From: Bacteroidales bacterium
Lineage (GTDB): Bacteria > Bacteroidota > Bacteroidia > Bacteroidales > GWF2-38-335
Reading direction: 5' to 3'
Length of the DNA stretch: 54,501 nucleotides
NCBI GenBank assembly: GCA_016936815.1
Contig: JAFGXD010000009.1
Location: 1-54,501 of the forward strand
The notes beneath the pieces were generated by a model. The model saw nothing but the letters and a program-made list of their open reading frames with translations. It did no database searches and was not told the origin of the DNA. A program made the translations under genes and the position numbers. Positions 10,022 through 18,557 of this stretch are shown here, piece after piece (the first letter of the stretch is position 1; every line of letters starts with the position of its first letter).

Positions 10022-10426
10022 ATGCCATCGATTTTTTCTAAAATAATTGCTGGGGAAATACCTTCTTATAAAATTGCTGAAAATGAAAATTTTTATGCTT
10101 TTTTAGATATTTTTCCTCTTGCAAAAGGACATACTCTTGTTGTTCCTAAGAAAGAAATTGACTATTATTTTAATTTGACAGATTCCCTAATTGCTGAAAT
10201 GAACGTTTTTTCTAAAAAAGTTGCTTTAGCCATAGAAAAAGTCATTGAATGTGAACGAATTGGACTAGCAATTGTTGGTTTGGAAGTTCCTCATGCACAC
10301 ATTCACCTAATTCCTATAAATAATATTGAAGACATAAATTTTGCTCGTCCCAAGTTAAAATTTTCTGAAAACGAATTTACGGAAATTGCAGAGCTAATAA
10401 ACAAAAAATATGAAGAAAGTCTCTAA
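10022..10426 (+). CDS. HIT family (histidine triad) protein
   Basis: A protein of about 134 residues with the histidine triad HAHIHLIP near residues 100-107, the nucleotide-binding and catalytic site of HIT hydrolases. The N-terminal IFSKIIAGEIPSYKIAENENFYAFLDIFPLAKGHTLVVPKK is typical of the HinT/YcfF branch, which hydrolyses purine nucleoside phosphoramidates. The natural substrate in bacteria is unclear. The ATG at 10022 (MPSIFSK) fits the family start. A longer reading from 9998 would overlap greA and add residues that are not conserved. The stop codon sits inside the terminator hairpin at 10416-10438. Confidence 0.92.
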   Translation: MPSIFSKIIAGEIPSYKIAENENFYAFLDIFPLAKGHTLVVPKKEIDYYFNLTDSLIAEMNVFSKKVALAIEKVIECERIGLAIVGLEVPHAHIHLIPINNIEDINFARPKLKFSENEFTEIAELINKKYEESL

Positions 10427-10438
10427 GGAGGCTTTTTT
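10416..10438. terminator. Terminator between the HIT gene and ruvC
   Basis: AAAGTCTC (10416-10423) pairs with GAGGCTTT (10428-10435), one G-T pair, loop TAAG, followed on the plus strand by seven T residues. It overlaps the stop codon of the HIT gene and touches the end of convergent ruvC. On the minus strand the AAAG arm gives only a short T run, so it works mainly for the plus strand. Confidence 0.7.
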
Positions 10439-11001
10439 TATTTGCCGGAAACCCTTCCCTGATTTTTGCTAATAAAGTCTTTCCAGCTATTATAAGATTT
10501 TTCTGAAACAGGTTTATTGGTTTGAAAATAATGACAAACAGCAGCCGCAACACCATCGGTAGCATCCATTTGTATTGTCATTCCCTTCATGTCTAAAATA
10601 TTTTGAAGAATACCGGCAACCTGCTCTTTTGCTGCATTTCCATTTCCGGTAATAGACATTTTTATTTTTCGGGGAGCATATTCGAAAACAGGTAAAGATC
10701 GAGCCAAAGCTGCCGAAATTGCTACCCCCTGAGCCCTTCCAAGTTTCAACATAGATTGAACGTTCTTACCAAAAAATGGAGCTTCAATAGCAAGTTCATC
10801 GGGGTGATATTGGTCAATTAAATGAGTCGTTTTTTGGAAAATTTGCTGAAGCTTTGTAAAATGGTCGGTTTGTTTTCGTAAATCAAGTATGCCCATTACA
10901 ATAAGCGACATGGTTTTTCCTTTTATGGAAATTAATCCATATCCCATGATGTTAGTTCCAGGGTCTATGCCCAGTATTATTCGTTCCTTAATTATTGTCA
11001 C
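10438..11001 (-). CDS. ruvC: Crossover junction endodeoxyribonuclease RuvC
   Basis: The protein has 187 residues and resolves Holliday junctions together with RuvA and RuvB. The catalytic acidic residues are in the expected places: Asp in ILGIDPGTNIMGYG near the N-terminus, Glu in ELAIEAPFFGKN and the Asp pair in QMDATDGVAAAVCHYF near the C-terminus. KMSITGNGNAAKEQVAGIL matches the family's lysine-containing region. It is the last gene of a run serS, lipoprotein, TPR protein, EamA transporter, ruvC on the minus strand, starting 12 bp after the transporter stop. ruvA and ruvB are not in the window. Confidence 0.96.
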   Translation of the reverse strand: MTIIKERIILGIDPGTNIMGYGLISIKGKTMSLIVMGILDLRKQTDHFTKLQQIFQKTTHLIDQYHPDELAIEAPFFGKNVQSMLKLGRAQGVAISAALARSLPVFEYAPRKIKMSITGNGNAAKEQVAGILQNILDMKGMTIQMDATDGVAAAVCHYFQTNKPVSEKSYNSWKDFISKNQGRVSGK

Positions 11002-11013
11002 TTTGTAAAAATA

Positions 11014-11895
11014 CTAAATTTCTCTTGAAAAAAACCTATTTAGGAGAATACCCAAAATAAGTAAAACTATCCCAATTACTGTGCTGAAAAGAATGGCTTC
11101 TCCCAAAAAAATATTTATCCAGAAAAGCGACAAAAAGGGAGATATAAAAACTAAATTGGAAATTTTATCTGTAGAAGGACTTAATTTCAAGGCAGTTAAC
11201 CAAAGCAAGAAGGTAAAGCCCATCTCAAAAAAACCTATGTAAATTGAGGCAAATAATCCCTCTAAATCGGGAATTATTAATTTGGATATGCTAAACAAAT
11301 AAAACGACAAGAATAAAAATGCAAAAACAAAACTCATAAAAAGTTTTATTACCGGGTCTCTTTTGTCCTTAACGCTTAATAACCAGAATAATGCCCAAAT
11401 AATGGAACTGCCAACAGCCAATACAACCCCAATAGGATTTTTTATTTGCAAATCTGTTTCTCCCTGCATTGATATTACCACAACACCTAAAAAACTAATC
11501 AAGATAGCAAAAATATTCTTAGTCTTTATTTTCTGTTTTAAAATGGGTATTGATAATAAAACTAATACCACAGGCCAAGTGTAGTTTAAAGGTTGGGCAA
11601 TTTGTGCAAGTAAAATATTATAAGCCTCTAGAAGAACAACGTAATACAAAAATGGATTTAGAAAGCCAAGCAATGCAGATAAAGCAAGTTCTTTTGGTTT
11701 GGTTTTTCTAATCTGACTTAGCTTTCCTTGAAAAACAATGAGAGCAAAAAACAATATTAAGGAAACAAGAACACCGTTAAAAAGAAACTGCACAGGACTA
11801 AGGTTTCTCAAACCAATTTTAAATGCTACCGCAATAGTTGACCAAAGAACTATTGCCAATAGTGCATAAACAATAGAGATATGAGGTTTTTTCAA
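11014..11895 (-). CDS. EamA/DMT family membrane transporter
   Basis: A protein of 293 residues with ten predicted hydrophobic segments in two homologous halves, typical of EamA drug/metabolite transporters (usually about 300 residues). The N-terminal segment (ALLAIVLWSTIAVAFKIGLRNLSPVQF) matches the first EamA repeat. The second half starts near IGVVLAVGSSIIWALFWLLS. The substrate cannot be read from the sequence. The start is a TTG that overlaps the TGA stop of the upstream TPR gene as TTGA, which implies translational coupling. No ATG is available near the start of the first membrane segment. Confidence 0.88.
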   Translation of the reverse strand: MKKPHISIVYALLAIVLWSTIAVAFKIGLRNLSPVQFLFNGVLVSLILFFALIVFQGKLSQIRKTKPKELALSALLGFLNPFLYYVVLLEAYNILLAQIAQPLNYTWPVVLVLLSIPILKQKIKTKNIFAILISFLGVVVISMQGETDLQIKNPIGVVLAVGSSIIWALFWLLSVKDKRDPVIKLFMSFVFAFLFLSFYLFSISKLIIPDLEGLFASIYIGFFEMGFTFLLWLTALKLSPSTDKISNLVFISPFLSLFWINIFLGEAILFSTVIGIVLLILGILLNRFFSREI

Positions 11896-13751
11896 GGTTG
11901 TAGGTTTAAAAAGAATAAATCTTCCTGACTTATTCCATCCGGAACCTTATCGCCCCGAAGAAATCTGAATTGCTTTCTGGCTTCTGCAACAAAAATGCTT
12001 CCCGGATAGTCCATTATTAGCTTTTGATACGTTTCTTTTGCCTTTTCGGAATCGTTAAGTCTAAACTGATAAACTACTGCTAATCTGAACATTGCATCGT
12101 CGCCTAAAATATCGTAAGCAAATTCATTAATTATTCTTTCATAGTATTTAGAAGCATTTTCGAAATCACCATTTTTCTCATAAATATTCCCTTTTCTATA
12201 AAGGATCTCATCTTCAAGCGAATGATAAGAATATAACAAAGGAATGGAGTCGTAGGTTTTCATAGCCAAAGAATCTTTATTTTGAAAAAGAAGGAAATCG
12301 CCCCGCGCAAATATCTGCATAGGTTCCAAAATAGAATCCATTTCGGTATTTATGGTAATAATCTGCGATAATCTAAAAGCATCATTTGCAATAAACTTGC
12401 TTGTTGAAGCCTTTAAAACATCCAGTTTTGCTTTTGCCCAAAGAAAATCTCCCTGATAATAAGCTAGTTTTGCCTTTTTGTATTTTGCTTCATCTCCAAT
12501 AGGGTTGTTCTCATTTTCTTTTTCGGCTTGAGTGTAAATTATGGTTGCTTCCCAAGGGTCTCCCGATAATAGAAGCAAATCGGCCAGCATAATTTTGCAT
12601 TTGCCAATATTGTTTCTGGTCATTCCGGGCAAATCCAAAGCTCTTTGCATTCGTTCTATTGATGCTTTAGTAGAATTTAGATAAAAGCCCTGAATTTGAG
12701 ACAGTTCTATCATTAGCATAAAAGTTTCCGCATTTTCTCCAAGCTCTTCAATTGTCTCCAAATATGCTTTTTCAAGTTCCAAAATTTGAGTTTTTGTATA
12801 GTTCCCTGAATTGAAAACCTTTTCGTACAGAACGGCCAGATAATTGTTTCTGGCTCTTATGTAATATCTGTTCATAAAGCCTTTTTCAATAATATATGAA
12901 TATGCTTGCAGGGCAAAATCGTAATTTTTGTTGTTTGTAGCCGATTCACCAATCGACATTAATCTATAACCATCTTCTTTGTTTCTTTTGTCTAGGGCTT
13001 GTGCCTGAATAATAGCTTTTTCAAAATCTTTTTCCTGCAAATAGTACCAAATTAAAAGCTCAGAGAGAATAGAATTTCCAGGGTTTTGCTGTATTTTTTT
13101 AATAAGCATTGATTTGAGAATTTCAGGAACAGTTTCATCATTGTTGTTATAAACAATTGACCATAAGCGACTTTGAACATTTTCCAGATACGATTCGTTT
13201 ATCACCAACAAATCCAGATACTCATTTATCATTTTTCTGTATTCACGTTGGCCGGCATAAATATTTGCAAGCTCAAAATGAAAAGTGTAATCGCCTTTAA
13301 GCAGTTTTCTTCCTTCAAGGTAAGCTAACTCTGCATAAGACAGTTCGTTGTTTGAAAGAAAAGCATTAGCAAGCTGCATAATATACGATTGGTTGTTTTT
13401 CATATTTTTCAATGCATTATTATACTCTTCCAGAGCCTTCGATTCCTTACCCATTTCCTTGTAAACGGCACCTAAACTTACTTTATATAATGGGATTTCG
13501 GGATTTTGTTTTATTTGTTTCTTAATAAACTTTTCTGCATCGTCGAATTGTTGCAAAGCAAAAAGGCAGCGTGTGTAATAAGAAAAGTAAACTGATGATT
13601 TATTGGTATTAAACAACTTAAGAAACAATTCAGAAGCTTTATCGAATTCTTTATCCTGATAATACTCCATGGCCAGTCTATGGTCGTTTTGGGGCTGACC
13701 AAAACTGTTGAGAGCAGCAAAGAGTAAAACCAAATAAAGAATAATCTTCAT
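11892..13751 (-). CDS. Secreted or periplasmic TPR-repeat protein
   Basis: A protein of 619 residues with a signal peptide (MKIILYLVLLFAALNSFG) and tetratricopeptide repeats across most of its length. Examples are residues 24-55 (RLAMEYYQDKEFDKASELFLKLF), about 90-125 (YKVSLGAVYKEMGKESKALEEYNNAL) and about 525-590 (YRKGNIYEKNGDFENASKYYERI and KAKETYQKLIMDYPGSIFVAEARKQF). The C-terminal pattern is like outer-membrane assembly lipoproteins of the BamD/YbgF type, but no lipobox is present. It lies 3 bp after a lipoprotein gene and overlaps the EamA gene. The role is unknown; a scaffold for envelope proteins is the simplest reading. Confidence 0.8.
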   Translation of the reverse strand: MKIILYLVLLFAALNSFGQPQNDHRLAMEYYQDKEFDKASELFLKLFNTNKSSVYFSYYTRCLFALQQFDDAEKFIKKQIKQNPEIPLYKVSLGAVYKEMGKESKALEEYNNALKNMKNNQSYIMQLANAFLSNNELSYAELAYLEGRKLLKGDYTFHFELANIYAGQREYRKMINEYLDLLVINESYLENVQSRLWSIVYNNNDETVPEILKSMLIKKIQQNPGNSILSELLIWYYLQEKDFEKAIIQAQALDKRNKEDGYRLMSIGESATNNKNYDFALQAYSYIIEKGFMNRYYIRARNNYLAVLYEKVFNSGNYTKTQILELEKAYLETIEELGENAETFMLMIELSQIQGFYLNSTKASIERMQRALDLPGMTRNNIGKCKIMLADLLLLSGDPWEATIIYTQAEKENENNPIGDEAKYKKAKLAYYQGDFLWAKAKLDVLKASTSKFIANDAFRLSQIITINTEMDSILEPMQIFARGDFLLFQNKDSLAMKTYDSIPLLYSYHSLEDEILYRKGNIYEKNGDFENASKYYERIINEFAYDILGDDAMFRLAVVYQFRLNDSEKAKETYQKLIMDYPGSIFVAEARKQFRFLRGDKVPDGISQEDLFFLNLQP

Positions 13752-13754
13752 AAT

Positions 13755-14321
13755 TTAAATTTTTCTTCCGCTTTTTGCAGCCTGAAACAGACTATCAATA
13801 AAGTTATTAATAACAGGAGCTACCTCTTTTTCTAAGGCAAAATGCCTAACTAAGTTGCCATACACAATGTCGTAATTCTTTTTCAGATTCATTACCTCGT
13901 TTTCTTCGAATCTAATATAAGTCAGTAATGAGTCTTTATCCAAAATATCCACATCATTTTTTAGTTTTTTCAGATATTCCTTCCTTTCAACAATATCTTT
14001 TAACAATTCTTTATGCTTTTTTGGATATTTTTGAAAAATTTTGTGAATATCTCCATGCAACTTCATTTTTATTTTCAAATCGGAAGATGAGGGCAGTTGA
14101 GAAACAAGGGTTTGTAGTCCATGAGTTCTAGTAGCAACACGGTCGTAAGAACGCAGAACAGAATCCAAATCAACTGCATTTAGCGTATCTTCCATATTTT
14201 CCAAAACCAAAATCATCTCATCTATTTTTTCAATTTCTTTTGAGTTTTTTGTATTTAAGCAGGAAATTTGAAAAATAAGGCCAACAATAAGTGGCACGAA
14301 AAAGAAAACAGCTTTTTTCAT
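13755..14321 (-). CDS. Predicted lipoprotein with coiled coil
   Basis: The protein has 188 residues. The N-terminus has a hydrophobic segment ending in QISC at about residue 21, a plausible lipobox cleaved before the Cys. The rest is charged and helical, with heptad-like stretches (KIDEMILVLENMEDTLNAV and KHKELLKDIVERKEYLKKLKNDVDIL), so a coiled coil is likely. I do not recognise a family. It lies 48 bp after serS and 3 bp before the TPR protein, so it is probably translated from the same message and may partner with the TPR protein at the membrane. Confidence 0.7.
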   Translation of the reverse strand: MKKAVFFFVPLIVGLIFQISCLNTKNSKEIEKIDEMILVLENMEDTLNAVDLDSVLRSYDRVATRTHGLQTLVSQLPSSSDLKIKMKLHGDIHKIFQKYPKKHKELLKDIVERKEYLKKLKNDVDILDKDSLLTYIRFEENEVMNLKKNYDIVYGNLVRHFALEKEVAPVINNFIDSLFQAAKSGRKI

Positions 14322-14369
14322 ATAGTTTTTTTTACAAAAATACGACTAAGACCAAACAAAAACGAAAGA

Positions 14370-15644
14370 TTAGTCAATAAAATCAAAGCCGGTAAAAGCT
14401 CTCAAAGCTTCCGGAATCTTAATACCTTTCTCTGTTTGGTTGTTTTCTAGCAGTGCAGCAACAATACGAGGCAACGCTAAGGCCGATCCATTAAGTGTAT
14501 GAGCAGCTAAATTTTTCTTAGTTTCCGTAGATTTGTATCTAAGCTTTAGTCTATTAGCCTGAAAATCCTCGAAATTGCTTACCGAGCTTACTTCCAGCCA
14601 TCTATCCTGAGCAGATGAATAAACCTCGAAATCGTAAGTTAAGGCAGAAGTAAAGCTAAGGTCGCCGCCGCAAAGCCTCATAATTCTGTAAGGCAATTCA
14701 AGTTTAACTAATAGGCCTTCAACATAATTCACCATTTCTTCGAGAGCCTGATAAGATTTTTCGGGATGTTCAATACGAACAATCTCAACCTTATCGAACT
14801 GGTGTAGGCGATTAAGTCCTCTAACATCGCTGCCATAGCTGCCGGCTTCTCTTCTAAAACAAGGAGTATATGCGGTGTTTTTTATTGGAAAATCGGTTTC
14901 ATTAAGAATAACATCCCTGTAAATATTTGTAACAGGAACCTCGGCAGTTGGAATTAAATAGAAATTATCTTCGGTTGCATGGTACATCTGACCTTCTTTG
15001 TCGGGAAGTTGGCCTGTACCAAAACCGGAGTCTTCGTTTACCAAAAGTGGCGGCATTACTTCTTTATAGCCATTTTCTATGGCATTTTCGAGGAAGAAAT
15101 TTATTAGAGCCCTTTGTAATTTAGCGCCTTTTCCCTTATAAACAGGGAATCCGGCTCCGGTAATTTTGTTACCTAGTTCAAAATCAATAATATCGTATTT
15201 TTTTGCAATTTCCCAATGAGGCAGAGCATTATCTTTAGCCTTAATAATTGTTCCACCGGCACGCACCTCTACATTATCCATATCGCCTTTTCCTTTTGTA
15301 ACGGATACATGTGGGAGATTGGGAAGTTGAATAATTAATCCCTCCAAACAATTTTCAGTAGAATTTAGCTCATCTGATGTTACTTTTATCTGTTCTTTAA
15401 TTTCAGCAGTTCGATTCTTGGCATTTTCAGCTTCCTCTTTTTTTCCTTGCTGAAAGAACTGACCAATCTGCTTCGAAAGCAAGTTCATTTCTGCTTGCAA
15501 ATTGTCAAGGTTTGTTTTCAGGCTTCTTCTTTTTTGATCGGAAGACAGTATTTCTGAAACAGTTTTTTCAGCATTGAAATTTTTTACCGCCAAAGATTTA
15601 ATAATTGCCTCGGGATTTTCTTTTATTTTGTTTACAGTTAGCAT
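14370..15644 (-). CDS. serS: Serine--tRNA ligase
   Basis: A protein of 424 residues, the usual length for seryl-tRNA synthetase, which charges tRNA-Ser and tRNA-Sec. The N-terminal antiparallel coiled coil that holds the long variable arm of the tRNA covers about residues 30-105 (SSDQKRRSLKTNLDNLQAEMNLL). The class II core has motif 1 near ALINFFLENAIENGYKEVMPP, motif 2 as PCFRREAGSYGSDVRGLNRLHQF and motif 3 as NGSALALPRIVAALLENNQ. The ATG at 15644 starts MLTVNKIKENPE, as in orthologues. It heads the minus-strand run that ends with ruvC, and is separated from rpmA by a terminator. Confidence 0.97.
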   Translation of the reverse strand: MLTVNKIKENPEAIIKSLAVKNFNAEKTVSEILSSDQKRRSLKTNLDNLQAEMNLLSKQIGQFFQQGKKEEAENAKNRTAEIKEQIKVTSDELNSTENCLEGLIIQLPNLPHVSVTKGKGDMDNVEVRAGGTIIKAKDNALPHWEIAKKYDIIDFELGNKITGAGFPVYKGKGAKLQRALINFFLENAIENGYKEVMPPLLVNEDSGFGTGQLPDKEGQMYHATEDNFYLIPTAEVPVTNIYRDVILNETDFPIKNTAYTPCFRREAGSYGSDVRGLNRLHQFDKVEIVRIEHPEKSYQALEEMVNYVEGLLVKLELPYRIMRLCGGDLSFTSALTYDFEVYSSAQDRWLEVSSVSNFEDFQANRLKLRYKSTETKKNLAAHTLNGSALALPRIVAALLENNQTEKGIKIPEALRAFTGFDFID

Positions 15645-15664
15645 ATTACTCTAGTTTTATATAT

Positions 15665-15705
15665 AAAAAATCTCCTGTTTATTATCGTGCGATAACAACA
15701 GGAGA
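15665..15705 (-). terminator. Terminator of the rplU-rpmA operon
   Basis: TCTCCTGTT (15671-15679) pairs with AACAGGAGA (15697-15705), and TTATCG/CGATAA closes the inner part around a 2-nt loop, with a small internal bulge. On the minus strand the stem is followed by six T residues (plus-strand A run 15665-15670). It sits between the end of rpmA and the start of serS. Confidence 0.8.
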
Positions 15706-15727
15706 CAATACAATATTTTTTTTTTAC

Positions 15728-15991
15728 TTAGTTGCTTTCCAAAGGAAGTACAGAAACATAGGATTTGTTGTCTCTTTTCTTACGAAAAACAACAGTTCCA
15801 TCAATAAGAGCAAACAAAGTATGATCTCTTCCCAATCCGACATTTTGGTCAGGACGATGGGTAGTACCACGTTGTCTAACTATTATATTACCGGCAATAA
15901 CAGCTTGTCCGCCGAAAATTTTAACGCCTAATCTTTTACTTTCCGATTCACGACCGTTTCGTGAACTACCCATACCTTTCTTATGTGCCAT
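15728..15991 (-). CDS. rpmA: 50S ribosomal protein L27
   Basis: A protein of 87 residues with the L27 signature: [29 protein letters not shown] at the N-terminus and [26 protein letters not shown] in the middle. L27 lies at the peptidyl transferase centre of the large subunit. The start MAHKKG has no long N-terminal leader of the kind cleaved by a protease in Firmicutes. It follows rplU after 25 bp on the same strand, the usual order, and is closed by the hairpin at 15665-15705. Confidence 0.98.
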   Translation of the reverse strand: MAHKKGMGSSRNGRESESKRLGVKIFGGQAVIAGNIIVRQRGTTHRPDQNVGLGRDHTLFALIDGTVVFRKKRDNKSYVSVLPLESN

Positions 15992-16016
15992 GGTCTTATA
16001 TTTTAAAAATTCTTAA

Positions 16017-16466
16017 TTATTCCTGAGTAGCCGGAGTTTCGCCGGTTTCCTTTTTAGTAGTTTTTTTAACAGCAGCTTTTGGTTTTGCTTCTTCAGCAAC
16101 AGCCTCAATTTTTGCAGGTTCTGCAACCTTAGCGGCAACTTTTTTACTACCTTTTTCAACAATAGATTCAATCAAAATTTCTGTAAAATTCTGACGGTGA
16201 CCATTATGCTTTCGGTAGCCTTTTCTTCTTTTTTTCTTAAAAATCTGAACTTTATCTCCTCTAACATGAGATAAAACAGAAGCAGAAACACTTGCACCCT
16301 CAATAACCGGAGCGCCAACAATAATATCTTTATCGTTATCTATAAGCATTACTTTTTCGAAAACTACTTGTGAGCCTTCATTTCCGTCTAAACGGTGAAC
16401 AAAAATCTTTTTGTCCTTTTCTACCTTGAACTGTTGTCCGGCTATGTCTACAATTGCGTACATCAT
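16017..16466 (-). CDS. rplU: 50S ribosomal protein L21 with C-terminal extension
   Basis: Residues 1-105 match L21 ([24 protein letters not shown] and [25 protein letters not shown]), which binds 23S rRNA. The protein has 149 residues against about 103 for E. coli L21. The extra tail (from about residue 107) is rich in Lys, Ala and Glu ([17 protein letters not shown], then KKTTKKE) and probably disordered. Such tails are common in the phylum. Two ATG codons in a row (16466 and 16463) are both possible starts. It is the first gene of the rplU-rpmA operon and has a strong promoter match 35 bp upstream. Confidence 0.96.
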   Translation of the reverse strand: MMYAIVDIAGQQFKVEKDKKIFVHRLDGNEGSQVVFEKVMLIDNDKDIIVGAPVIEGASVSASVLSHVRGDKVQIFKKKRRKGYRKHNGHRQNFTEILIESIVEKGSKKVAAKVAEPAKIEAVAEEAKPKAAVKKTTKKETGETPATQE

Positions 16467-16501
16467 TATATAATTTACAACATTTAAACTTTTTGGGAGT
16501 G

Positions 16502-16532
16502 CAAAAGTAGGAAACTTAAATTGATATTCAAA
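16502..16532 (-). promoter_or_regulatory. Promoter of rplU-rpmA
   Basis: On the minus strand TTTG (16532-16529), a 19-bp spacer and TACTTTTG (16509-16502) match the Bacteroidota -33/-7 consensus exactly. The start of transcription would be near 16498, giving a leader of about 32 nt. Confidence 0.65.
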
Positions 16533-16622
16533 AGAATAATTCCCAAAATTTCACTTTTTATGCAATATTTTTTTTCTTCACAAGATTTGTTCATAAAAAA
16601 CTTGGTTAAAAGCAAAAAAAAC

Positions 16623-16653
16623 TTTTCGATTGTGTAAGTAAAGTTTATTTTTG
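16623..16653 (+). promoter_or_regulatory. Candidate promoter of the bifunctional nuclease gene
   Basis: TTTT at 16623-16626, 19 bp, then TATTTTTG at 16646-16653 (a full match to TAnnTTTG). The -33 box has one mismatch. Transcription would begin about 20 nt before the ATG at 16678. Confidence 0.45.
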
Positions 16654-16677
16654 TGATTAAGGATTGAAAAGAAAAAG

Positions 16678-17256
16678 ATGAATAAAATTAGATTAAACGT
16701 ACTTGGATTATCATATAGTCAGACTCAAACCGGAGCATATGCTTTGGTTCTGAGTGAAGACACAGGAGACAGAAGGATTCCAATTATTATTGGCGGTTTT
16801 GAAGCTCAGGCCATTGCTATTGAATTAGAAGGACTTAAACCTCCTAGACCACTTACTCACGATTTATTTGTTACAATGGCAAAAAATGCAGGTATGAATA
16901 TTAAAGAAGTGAATATTATTCGATTAGAGGAAGGTGTTTTCTATTCTGAACTTGTTGTTGAAAAAGACGGGAAATTCTCATCTATGGATGCTCGTACTTC
17001 TGATGCAGTAGCTTTGGCTTTAAGATTTAAGTGTCCTATTTTCACTACTTCCGACATTATAGAAAAAGCCGGTATTGTTATGGATTACAATCAGCCTGAA
17101 GCTGAAAAGAAGCCTAAATTGCAGAAGAAGCCAATAGGATACGAAGCAAAATCTACTGAAGATTTGAATAAATTGATGGAAGAAGCCATAGAAAAGGAAA
17201 ACTATGAACTAGCATCGAAAATAAAGAAGGAAATAGAAAGAAGAAATTCTATGTAA
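16678..17256 (+). CDS. Bifunctional nuclease family protein with UVR motif
   Basis: A protein of 192 residues. Residues 1-135 form a DUF151 domain (bifunctional nuclease family): IRLNVLGLSYSQTQTGAYALVLSEDTGDRRIPIIIG, FEAQAIAIELEGLKPPRPLTHDL and ARTSDAVALALRFKCPIF. The C-terminus (about 158-190, TEDLNKLMEEAIEKENYELASKIKKEIERR) is a UVR motif like that of UvrB and UvrC, which mediates contacts between those proteins. The combination is common in Bacteroidota. Plant and bacterial members have been reported to cut DNA and RNA; the role here is not known. The gene is followed 33 bp later by the nucleoside permease. Confidence 0.9.
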   Translation: MNKIRLNVLGLSYSQTQTGAYALVLSEDTGDRRIPIIIGGFEAQAIAIELEGLKPPRPLTHDLFVTMAKNAGMNIKEVNIIRLEEGVFYSELVVEKDGKFSSMDARTSDAVALALRFKCPIFTTSDIIEKAGIVMDYNQPEAEKKPKLQKKPIGYEAKSTEDLNKLMEEAIEKENYELASKIKKEIERRNSM

Positions 17257-17289
17257 ATATTCTTCAAACCAATCTAAAAAATATATTTT

Positions 17290-18546
17290 ATGAGTCTGAA
17301 ATTGAGGTTGATAATAATGAATTTTCTCCAATTTTTTATTTGGGGAGCGTGGTTAATTACTGTAGCAAATTACTGGTTTGGAACTAAAGGTTGGAGTCCT
17401 GATGAATTTGGAATGGTTTTTATGACTCTTGGAATTTCTTCTTTGTTTATGCCAACGCTTTTGGGCATTTTGGCCGATAGATGGATTAATGCTGAGAAGA
17501 TTTATGGTGTGTCCCATATTTTAGGAGGCTTAGCTGTTTTTGGACTTTCTCTTGCAAATAATTCTAGCGAGTTTTTTTGGATAATGCTTATAGCAATGCT
17601 GTTTTATATGCCAACAATTGCTCTTACCAATACCATTGCCTACAATGCACTAAAAAATAGCGGATTAGATGTAGTTAAATCGTTTCCTGCAATTAGAGTT
17701 TGGGGCACTATTGGTTTTATAGCCGCAATGTGGGTTACTAATCTAACCGGTAATAAAGCAACTGAATTTCAGTTTTATATTTCTGCAATTGCTGCTTTTG
17801 TATTGGGTATCTATTCATTTACACTTCCAAAATGTCCTCCTATGAGCAAAGGAATCAAAAGTTCTTCTTTTGTAAAAATGATGGGATTAGATGCCTTTAA
17901 GTTATTTGCAAATTATAAAATGCTTATTTTCTTCCTGTTTTCAATGTTTTTAGGAGCAGCTCTTCAGCTTACAAATATGTATGGCGATGTATTTCTGAGC
18001 GATTTTGAAAAAATTCCTCAATATGCTGATTCTTTTGTTATTGAATACTCAACTATTGTAATGTCTATTTCCCAGATTTCGGAAACACTTTTTATTTTGG
18101 CTATTCCATTTTTTCTTAAAAGATTTGGAATTAAGAAGGTTATGCTGCTAAGTATGTTTGCATGGGTTTTACGATTTGGACTATTTTCTTTTGGAAATCC
18201 GGAAGAATTTCTTTGGATGATAATTCTTTCAAATATTATTTATGGAATGGCATTTGATTTCTTTAATATTTCGGGTTCATTATTTGTTGAAACACAGGTT
18301 GAAGCAAACATCAGAGCAAGTTCTCAGGGATTATTTATGATGATGACTAACGGTTTCGGAGCAATTATTGGTTCTGTTGTTAGCGGAATAATAATTGAAA
18401 AGTATTTTATTCTTCCTTCAGGATTAAAAGACTGGAGTGGAATATGGATTACATTTGCTGCTTATGCACTTGTAATTACAGTTCTATTCGCTATTCTTTT
18501 CAAGCACAAGCACAACCCTAAAGAGGTTCAATCATTTTCACATTAA
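17290..18546 (+). CDS. MFS nucleoside permease (NupG-like)
   Basis: A protein of 418 residues with about 12 transmembrane helices. The N-terminus ([26 protein letters not shown]) and [23 protein letters not shown] match the nucleoside:H+ symporter branch of the major facilitator superfamily (NupG/XapB type), which imports nucleosides across the inner membrane. It lies 11 bp before thyA, so the two are very likely co-transcribed; one takes up nucleosides and the other makes dTMP. The precise nucleoside range cannot be read from the sequence. Confidence 0.9.
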   Translation: MSLKLRLIIMNFLQFFIWGAWLITVANYWFGTKGWSPDEFGMVFMTLGISSLFMPTLLGILADRWINAEKIYGVSHILGGLAVFGLSLANNSSEFFWIMLIAMLFYMPTIALTNTIAYNALKNSGLDVVKSFPAIRVWGTIGFIAAMWVTNLTGNKATEFQFYISAIAAFVLGIYSFTLPKCPPMSKGIKSSSFVKMMGLDAFKLFANYKMLIFFLFSMFLGAALQLTNMYGDVFLSDFEKIPQYADSFVIEYSTIVMSISQISETLFILAIPFFLKRFGIKKVMLLSMFAWVLRFGLFSFGNPEEFLWMIILSNIIYGMAFDFFNISGSLFVETQVEANIRASSQGLFMMMTNGFGAIIGSVVSGIIIEKYFILPSGLKDWSGIWITFAAYALVITVLFAILFKHKHNPKEVQSFSH

Positions 18547-18557
18547 AAACTAATATC

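Noticed and set aside
15671-15705. Hairpin as the end of an insertion sequence
   Set aside because: It is followed on the minus strand by a T run and lies right after rpmA, so a terminator explains it.
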